DNA from: Pyrus communis
Taxonomy: Eukaryota; Streptophyta; Magnoliopsida; Rosales; Rosaceae
DNA length: 64,000 bases
Direction of reading: 5' to 3'
Assembly (NCBI RefSeq): GCF_963583255.1
Contig: NC_084803.1
Span: 4,065,621 to 4,129,620, forward strand
Shown piece by piece: positions 56,561 to 64,000 of this stretch. The translations under genes and the position numbers were made by a program. The notes below the pieces were generated by a model. That model saw nothing but the letters and a program-made list of their open reading frames with translations. It did not search any database and was not told the origin of the DNA. The first letter of the stretch is position 1. Each line of letters starts with the position of its first letter.

Positions 56561-57890
56561 TTTTTTTTTTTTTTTTTTTTTTAAATTTAACAGATATGTA
56601 TGAAATTTATTACGAATATATATATATATATATATATTTAGAAAACCTCGACGGTACGAGGGAAATTTTATTGATATCGGAAAAAAAAGGATGCACCTAG
56701 TCATGGGGTATAAACCTAACCTCTCATAATACAAGAAAAAAAGATTAAAAAATACATGAAAGGAAGGGGGATATAATTATACAAACCTTACCCTTGTAGA
56801 AGTAAAGGAAAAGAAGGAGGGGTGGGAAATGACACCTAACCCCTCTAAAGCTGAACCTAAAGGTCTAAACCTGCAAAACAGAGCCAGGAATATCACAAGG
56901 TTAAGAAAAAAAAACAAGACTGTGAGACAAACCTGTATATCGAGTTGCACTTTAATCTGAGAAGCGGAAGCTAGGAAAGCCAACATAGTCTTAAAATAAA
57001 GCAGCACAAACTGCCATCGGAGGGGAATCATGTCATACTAAAGTTGCATAATACAAGCCTATGTTAGCAAAATTGTTTGCAACTATATTTCCTTCGTAAT
57101 ATATGTGAGAGGCATAGAAAGTCATCATCGATTGGAGAGCAGAAATAACACTAAAATAGTCACTTTCCAATCAAAGACAATGCCAACCCTATTGATATGC
57201 AAACTCTACACCAATAATAACTGCCGATAATTATGCATAAAAAGAGTCGTGATGACCAATCCCTTGGTATAAACCACAAGAAACTGACCATGGCAATCCC
57301 AAAAAAATCCTCAACAAGCAGAAGGACCAAGATTTCCTTTAGACAAACCATCTGTATTAAGTTTAATCCAAGGAAACCAAGGAGAAGACCAAAATACAAA
57401 AAGAATAGTTGGCACCTTGGGAGGGATAGGTTGGATTCCTAGAGAAGAATGATACAAGCATCAAAATCCTGAGAATATCCAGGAATAAACTTCCCAACAT
57501 GAACAATCCCATGATTGATAGACATGCAAAGACGATGAAAATAGATTGGGTGACCCTCAAAAATACACTCATTTCAAACTTTTCAAATAGCCGAAATAGT
57601 AAAAAGGCCCACAAAAATTCAGGAATTGTGCAAAAATTAGTATAAGTATAGCCTCTTAACAACTCATTTTAGTCAAACACTCTTATTAGATGTCGGATAG
57701 AGAAACACCTACTATATTTATTCTTCTTATTATATTTCGGAGGATTCCCAAAAGCAAGAAAAACCCAACTCCATCTCGTGTCCAAGTTTGCCAAGTGGTT
57801 AGCAGTTTATTCCGCTTTCTGTAAATTAATGTGACAAATCCAATTCCTGTCCAAAAAGTCTTTAGGCTAAACAAGGTCCTTGTCAAATAA
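56561..57890 (-). pseudogene. 5'-truncated, decayed LINE with RNase H domain
   Basis: Minus-strand pieces in shifting frames spell the RNase H-like domain found at the C-terminus of plant LINE polyproteins: WIKLNTDGLSKGNLGPSA at 57320-57370, FWDCHGQFL, then ESDYFSVISALQS near 57170, and EGNIVANNFANIGL near 57060-57100. Stops and frameshifts break it. A T-run (22 T, 56561-56582) at the low end is the poly(A) tail read from the other strand. The reverse-transcriptase core and everything upstream are missing. Confidence 0.75.
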
Positions 57891-58911
57891 TATTTCTTGC
57901 AATATTATATTTGTCTCTCCAACAGAAATGGTTATGTCTCCTGCTGGTATGCAAACTGATTTATTCCCTCAAATGCTTCCATGTTCATGCATCAAAGGTT
58001 TGACTCGTACAGTTTGGTGGTTAACAAGCACGCATGGTCCGGTGTCTAAAACTGAACTAAAAACGTTTGGTTGATACGTCAATTAATTAGACAGGAAAGC
58101 TAGAAACCCCCTTATTTAAACATTCTGATTCTTATTTTCGCCACTCTTTCTCATTTTGCAATTTTACACGATAATTTGAATTGTTTATTTTTAGGTCAGC
58201 ATTTTAGGATCAATCCTACTAAGAATCAATCAAATTTAAAATGGTTTAGCAATGAATCTGTTATGTAGAAATATGACTCCTTGAATTAATAAATAACAAC
58301 AGTTACAATCTATATAGGGTTTGACATAAGAAATCCAAAATAAATACTACAATTAAAAAATGAAAACTGTTATTGACACTCCAATAATCTAATCGTACAC
58401 TCCTTATAAGAGTATTTTCTTTCTAAATATAAAAAGTTAGGAGTGCACAATTAGAGTTAGTACCAATAACAATTCTCTTAGAAATTACATTTTTACAATT
58501 ATGGAGAAGATTCCTGTTTAATTAATTATATTCTAAATAGATTATCAAATTAATAGATAAATCATATTATTCACGGGTTAATTACACTAACACCCCCCTG
58601 AGGTTTATCGTGTTTTCACAAAACCCCCTCATGATTGAAAAATAACACTAACACCCCTTGAGGTTCTATTTCACTTTCACATAACCCATTTAGGGCTAAC
58701 ATCACCTTAAAATAATTTCTTAAAGACAATTTTGCCCTAATTATTAATTACTTTATGAAAAATCCTTTATAAATAAATAGAATAAAAATTCAAATTAAAA
58801 TCTTACATTAAACAATAAAAGGAAATAAAAGAAAATTGAAGAAATCTTGTTACCTTCTTCCTCTACGCTGTTAATTCATTTCCCAATCCTTTTTTCTTAA
58901 TTGAAAGAACG
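57891..58911. other. Repeat-like intergenic DNA
   Basis: Includes a segment (58578-58700) with cactaacacccccctgaggtt and its near-copy cactaacaccccttgaggtt about 75 bp further on, a dispersed plant repeat in my recollection. No gene seen. Confidence 0.45.
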
Positions 58912-58916
58912 CTAGC

Positions 58917-59200
58917 TGTAACATCCCACATCGCCCAGGGGAGTGATCCTTAAATGTATATTCTCATCCATACCTAGCACAAGGCCTTTTGGGAGCTCAT
59001 TGGTTTCGGGTTTCGTAGGAACTCTGAAGTTAAGCGAGAAGGGAGCTAGAGTAATCCTATGATGGGTGACCCACTGGGAAGTTTCTCGTGAGTTCCCAAA
59101 AACAAAACCGTGAGGGAATGGTAAGCCCAAAGCGGACAATATCGTGCTACGGTGGTGGAGCAGGCCCAGGAAGTGGTCCTCCCCGGTTCGGGATGTGACA
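58917..59200 (+). repeat. Cassandra 5' LTR
   Basis: 284 bp, TG...CA. The 5S-like core is at about 59000-59100: AACTCTGAAGTTAAGCG and GATGGGTGACCCACTGGGAA correspond to the A-box and C-box parts of the 5S rRNA internal promoter. Confidence 0.92.
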
Positions 59201-59203
59201 ATT

Positions 59204-59215
59204 TGGTATCAGAGC
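59204..59215 (+). other. Primer-binding site for initiator tRNA-Met
   Basis: TGGTATCAGAGC begins four bases after the 5' LTR; it is the complement of the 3' end of plant initiator methionine tRNA. Confidence 0.9.
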
Positions 59216-59270
59216 CTAACCCTGGCCATGGTGTGCCGACGAGGATGTCGGGCCCCTAAGGGGGGTGGAT

Positions 59271-59765
59271 TGTAACATCCCACATCGCCCAGGGGAGTGA
59301 TCCTTAAATGTATATTCTCATCCCTACCTAGCACGAGGCTTTTTGGGAGCTCACTGGCTTCGGGTTCCGTAGGAACCCCGAAGTTAAGCGAGAAGGGGGC
59401 TAGAGCAATCCCAGGATGGGTGACCCACTGGGAAGTTGCTCGTGAGTTCCCAAAAACAAAACCGTGAGGGAATGGTAAGCCCAAAGCGGACAATATTATG
59501 CTACGGTGGTGGATCGGGCCCGGGAAGTGGTCCTCCCGGGTAGCATGAGGCCTTTTGGGAGCTCACTGGCTTTGGGTTCCGTAGGAACTCCGAAGTTAAG
59601 CGAGAAGGGGGCTAGAGCAATCCCATGATGGGTGACCCACTCGGAAGTTGCTCATGAGTTCGCAAAAACAAAACCGTGAGGGAATGGTAAGCCCAAAGCG
59701 GATAATATCGAGCTACGGTGGTGAAGCGGGCCCGGGAAGTGGTCCCCCCGGTCCAGGATGTGACA
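59271..59765 (+). repeat. Cassandra 3' LTR with internal tandem duplication
   Basis: From 59271 it follows the 5' LTR to about 59540 (close to its end). It then jumps back to the LTR position at AGCATGAGGCCTTTTGGGAG and runs to the true end at 59765. 5S-like cores lie at about 59355-59455 and 59568-59668. Confidence 0.85.
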
Positions 59766-60049
59766 CTAGCAGAACAAATCTTTCTCCTGTTAAATCCTTT
59801 GGGAGTTTTAGAGTATGAATATGGTCGGGTAATTTCTTCCAAGAAGCCAAATCAGGTACTCTTCTCCATGTTTGAAATCAAGGCTTTCTTCCATATCGTT
59901 TTCTCGTCGAAATTGGTTTCAATTTGGGTGAACAAGGAGTGAAGGAGGTTGACGAAGAGATAGAGGTGGCGATTTGAGGACAAGAACAGAAAGAAGAAAA
60001 AAAATTGAGAGAAAGATCCGAAGATGCATAGTGAAAGATTCGAAGAGGG

Positions 60050-60587
60050 TATGAAACTATGATTGGCCAAATAGTTAAAGTAGTTTTGTGTAATTTACCC
60101 AAAAAAATAAGTGAAAATATAGTAGTGAGACTCAAAACATTGTTAAAATGGGATTCCACCCTCAAGAATATAGCAAAAAGTATTACTATAATTTTCAAAC
60201 TTCACGGTGAGGTGAAGGTGAAAATAAATAGTTTGAACGACAATTTATGTACAAATTTGTAAAAATTGACAATAAACCATGAGTGTTAACCCACGTTTTT
60301 TGTCAAAAACACAAATTTTTTATTTTTGCAAAATATTTTCCTTGAGCATTAAGAAAAAAATTATAAGGCATTTGGAAGCGGATTTACGATTTGTTGAGCA
60401 ACAACTGTACACCTAGTAGACTATTTAAGTCGAAAACTAAAAAACTAAGTGAAAATATAGTAGTGAGGCCTAAAACATTGTTAAAATAGGGTTCCACCCT
60501 CAAGAATACTAACGGAAAGTATTACTTTAATTTTCTAACTTCACGTTGAAGCGAATCTGAAAATAAGTTGTTTGAACGACGATTTAT
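60050..60587. repeat. Satellite array, left part
   Basis: About one and a half monomers. The marker tgaaaatatagtagtgag-c--aaaacattgttaaaat occurs at about 60112 and 60450. Between them run ttcaccctcaagaatat, tttgaacgacgatttatgta, gagtgttaaccca and actatttaagtcgaaaacta in fixed order. Confidence 0.8.
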
Positions 60588-63144
60588 CCATATCTCATCA
60601 ATCCTGGCTAGCATATAAGTCGGAGTCACCTATAGTGACCTGTACGACTTATCCATATCTCATCAATCATGGCTAGCCAATTGCTCAATAAGTATACCTG
60701 CACACGAGTCGGAACCACCTAAAGTGGTCTGTACGACAGGACTGGGTGTAAATAAATACGCTCAAGTGCTACGATCACGTGAAGACTGTGCGAATAATCG
60801 CGGGTCACCTATGAGTCGGAACCACCTAAAGTGGTCTGTACGACAGGACTGTGCACCTACCTTGGATCCAAGGTGAGGGTAAGGTGCGGGAGGTGAACAT
60901 CACGTGAAGGACTGTGCCCTGGCCACGGGCGGGAGCACTAACACCGGAGTGCAGGTTTATGAGCTCTCAATGCATCTCAATATAGCATGTGCAACTCATG
61001 GCAACCAGTACGACAGTATCGAAGTTGCCTAACACATAACTGTAGTCATGCTATAACGCAATCGATTCAACTAATACCATAAACTCACCTGAACTTACCT
61101 GGGTGTACTGAGTTCACCTTTGCACTTGAAAGCATTCCCAATAATTATATGCAAGTAATATACATATGGATATACCATGATGCAATCTAATACTCAACCA
61201 TGTTGTAGCATTTTTAATTATAAATAATACGGTGTGAAGTGTACAATCAATAACGCCCTACTCCCGAACTACTTATTTTCAGGAATAATTATCCATGACA
61301 ACCCAATTAACACTAATTTAACTAACTAATTCACAAAACTAAAACTTGCCTTTACCAATTTCCTTCGCATTACTCAATTTCCCAAGCAAGGCTTTTGTCT
61401 CAAATATATTATGGCTGCATCTAACGTCTCGTTAGACTGCCTACGTACCCTAAACAGGGATCAAGCCATTCGTAGTTCATATAGGTACTTCAAGCATTCA
61501 CAATAATTATATGAAGGTAATATACCTAATCAATTTAAAAGTGTCGATAGAACTCTCAATAATATGTACGATGAAAAAGAAAAGATTCACTCACCTGGAG
61601 TCCACGCTATAATTCTCTAGCGCACGCATCGAGGCGTCCTGAATGATTGGTCCCTGTGACCAATTATCAAATCACATCTCAGAATTCTTATCTATAGAAT
61701 ACGTAATTCATATAAAACACAACCTCAAGGGCATTCTAAAATAGTTTGAGACCCATTGACCACATGTCAACAGTCGATCAAAGATCGACGGTAGGGTCTA
61801 CAACCCTGTATAACTTGACCCGGAAGATCCGCATATCAGATTTCCAATCTGTAACTCCCAACGATCCACAATATGTTTCTAGAACAACATATTAAAATTT
61901 CATTACGATCCAACGGTCGGATCTCCGCCAATTGCCTAAAACAAGTGGTCGTGAACATTTATTTTACTAACTTACAAATCCAATTCAGGAAGATCCGTAC
62001 GTCGGATTCCTGATCCATAAATTCCTATGATCTTTAAATATTACGTAATATAATGTATCCAATTTTGGTGACGATTCAACGGTCGGATCGTCGATTCACA
62101 TTTTTATCAAGTAACGTATCGTAACAAATTGAGGTTCCAATGATCAACCTACGTCATTCAAATAACAAAACTGAATTCAAGACATTCGACATAGCCTAAA
62201 AATAGCACTGGCGGCCCACTGGCCACGCGCCGCCGCACGCGCAGCCGTGGGGGGCATTCGGCCGCCCCGACTCGCCGGAAAATCCAACTATTTCCAAAAA
62301 TTCTCAAACTTCACAGAAATGAAGATCTCAGTGAGTGGAACAACTTTCATACCTGACACGAAGTCCAAAAGTGGACGGAAGATGGGTCAATTTTTCCCAC
62401 AAAGCCGGCGGGTGCCTAAAACTTCCCGATGTCAATTCGTCTTCTACAGTGGTCCAACGGGGTCAAGGTTGGTTGGGTTTTTCTCCTGGGATCATGGGCT
62501 ACAAAGCCCAAGTGGTGGCATCGGCCATCACTTTTCCGATTTGCCGGAAAATCAAAAAGGGTGCCCGGAACACCGTGAGAACCGCCAACTTTCGTGGCCT
62601 CAAACCACCACATACCTTGGTTAATCAAGGTGGTTCTTGGGTGGGTTTTGTAGAGGGGAATGAGAGCTTCAAGATGGTGGTGGTGGTGTCGAAAAACTCC
62701 ACCGGAGTTGGCCGGAATCGACCTTGGAAAATGGGTGGTTGCGAGTTGGAAAAACCCACAGGAAAGCTGGGATTTTTTTTTTTTCTTCTTTCTATTTCTG
62801 ATTGGGTCTCACCCTCTCCCTCTAATTTAATTGGTTCCTTCCTACTTGTGCCTAAAATCAGATTGGCCACTTTCCCACAAGGTGGGAATTCAAATAATTT
62901 ATAACTAAACTTTAAATAGCCATTTTCAAACGTCCATAACTATACCGTTATAATCCGAACTCGCAAACGGCTTTCGCCTATGCGTTCACATCCACGAGTA
63001 CTATGAGAATATGTTAAAAGAATAAGTTATACGTCTCTCTAGACGATGGTCAACATAAGTCAAAATCTTTGCCTCTATGGCATTTTCGTAAATTCACGCT
63101 TTTAAAATAAAATAAAAACGTAAAATTTGGAACGGGTTGTCACA
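60588..63144 (-). mobile_element. Long gypsy-type LTR (probably solo) inserted in the satellite
   Basis: Sequence unlike the satellite separates its two parts. On the minus strand it opens TGTGACAACCCGTTCCAAAT at about 63144, the typical start of Tekay/Del chromovirus LTRs in Rosaceae. The 2.5-kb interior has no reverse transcriptase or integrase frames. Internal repeats (GTCGGAACCACCTAAAGTGG near 60710 and 60820; TATCTCATCAATC-TGGCTAGC near 60590 and 60655) are present. A matching 5-bp target duplication is not clear, so the left end is uncertain. Confidence 0.5.
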
Positions 63145-64000
63145 ACAGTGAAGCAAAGGTGAAAATAAAGAGTTTGAACGACGATTTATGTATGAATTTT
63201 AAAAACTAACAAAAAAGCGAGAGTGTTAACCCACTTTTTGTCAAAAATGCAAATTTTTTTTTTTGCGAAATATTTTTCACGAGCATTAAGAAAAATTTAT
63301 AAGGCATTTAGAAGGAGATTTACGATTTATTGTGCATATTTAGTAGACTATTTAAGTCGAAAACTAAAAAAATGGGTGAAAGGTGTAGTAGGGAGGCCTA
63401 AAACATTGTTAAAATGGAGTTCCACCCTCAAGAACATAACAGAAAGTATTACTATAATTTTCAAACTTCACGGTTAGGCGTTTGAACGACGATTTATGTA
63501 CGAATTTGTAAAAACCGACAAAAAACCGTGAGTGTTAACCTTTTTTTAATGCAAATATTATATTTTGTGAAATAATTTCCGTGAGCATTAAGGCAAATTT
63601 ATAAGGCAGCTGGAAGCGGACTTAAGATTGTTTGAGCAACAAATGTATATTTAGTAGACTATTTTAAGTTGAAAACAAAAAAAAAAGTGAAAAATATAGT
63701 AGTGAGGCCCAAAATATTGTTAAAATTGGGCTGCACCCTCAAGAATATAACGGAAAGTATTACTATAATTTTCGAACATCATGGTGAGGCGAAGTTTAAA
63801 AGAAATAGTTTGACCCACGTTATTTTGTCAAAAATGTAAATTTTTTATTTTCGCAAAATGTTTTTTGTGAGCATTGAGGAAAATTTTATATGGCGTATGG
63901 AAGGGTATTTACGATTTATTAAGCAACAAGTGCATATTTAGTAGACTATTTAAGTCCAAAACTAAAAAATGGGTGAAAAATATAGTAGTGAGACCCAAAA
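63145..64000. repeat. Satellite array, right part, running off the window
   Basis: The marker actatttaagtcgaaaact...tagtagtgag recurs at about 63350, 63656 and 63947, giving a period of about 290-310 bp. Same monomer as at 60.05-60.59 kb, head-to-tail. No coding capacity; short frames at the same spot in each unit are by-products. Confidence 0.85.

Larger units (their letters stand above)
58917..59765 (+). mobile_element. Cassandra TRIM retrotransposon with duplicated 3' LTR module
   Basis: Terminal-repeat retrotransposon in miniature without coding capacity. It starts TGTAACATCCCACATCGCCC and ends GGATGTGACA, flanked on both sides by the 5-bp target duplication CTAGC (58912-58916 and 59766-59770). 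Order: 5' LTR 58917-59200, primer-binding site 59204-59215, about 70 bp interior, polypurine tract near 59259-59269, 3' LTR from 59271. The LTRs contain 5S rRNA-like sequence, the hallmark of Cassandra. The 3' LTR is 495 bp instead of 284 because about 225 bp of LTR is repeated after 59540, so the element has three 5S-like modules. Confidence 0.92.

Noticed and set aside
59000..59668. True 5S rRNA genes
   Set aside because: The 5S-like cores are partial, diverged and embedded in LTRs with TG...CA ends, a primer-binding site and target duplications, i.e. Cassandra.
62247..62904. Frames of 125 and 189 codons near 62.3-62.9 kb
   Set aside because: They fall in the LTR-like block, overlap each other in different frames and show no protein-family features; LTRs of this type often contain GC-rich open stretches.
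60050..64000. CRISPR-like array
   Set aside because: Units are about 300 bp with diverged copies and no short repeat-spacer structure; this is plant satellite DNA.

Overview
This is a plant nuclear window: short exons with GT-AG introns, Gly/Asn microsatellites, MITEs, a SINE, a LINE remnant, LTR elements and a tRNA gene. Every recognisable protein is a dicot gene family. The repeats (a Cassandra TRIM with a 5S-like LTR, a tRNA-derived SINE and the MITE pair at 36.1/47.1 kb) resemble those of apple and pear, so a Rosaceae genome, probably tribe Maleae, is my best inference. No search was possible.

Layout. 0-4.8 kb (-): 5' half of an ECA3-type Ca2+-ATPase, whose gene runs off the left edge; LTR sequence sits in its introns. 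6.5-11.2 kb (+): the nucleolar WD40 protein UTP4/POPCORN, with telo-box and site II motifs upstream. 13.9-14.7 kb (-): a SOB FIVE-LIKE cytokinin-related protein. 14.7-20.9 kb: no gene seen, only repeats. 20.9-24.7 kb (-): a nucleobase-ascorbate transporter with a remarkable Gly/Asn-rich N-terminal extension. 26.7-28.6 kb (-): a charged protein with eight internal repeats. 30.5-31.6 kb (+): an intronless DUF7950-type protein. 31.9-33.5 kb (-): mitochondrial complex I subunit NDUFS4. 35.6-35.8 kb: a decayed plastid DNA insert (trnI-GAU region). 36.5-39.6 kb (+): an EXO70 exocyst subunit. 41.1-43.0 kb (+): an F-box protein. 43.9-45.3 kb (-): the two-LIM actin-bundling protein WLIM1. 47.6 kb: tRNA-Pro(UGG), directly followed at 47.8-50.7 kb (+) by the GPN-loop GTPase QQT1/GPN2. 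53.5-54.2 kb (+): a ZCF37-like membrane protein. From 54.2 kb to the right edge the window is repeat territory: a 5'-truncated LINE, a Cassandra element with a duplicated 5S module, and a satellite array of roughly 300 bp units interrupted by a long gypsy-type LTR.

The genes are unrelated housekeeping and developmental loci, not a cluster or operon. The strongest unusual signals are two minor-spliceosome (U12-type) introns in the GPN2 gene, one of each terminal-dinucleotide subtype; the roughly 145-residue Gly/Asn tract fused in frame to a membrane transporter; the eight-copy repeat protein; and the Cassandra 3' LTR that carries an extra 5S-like module. I found no clear new multi-gene system.
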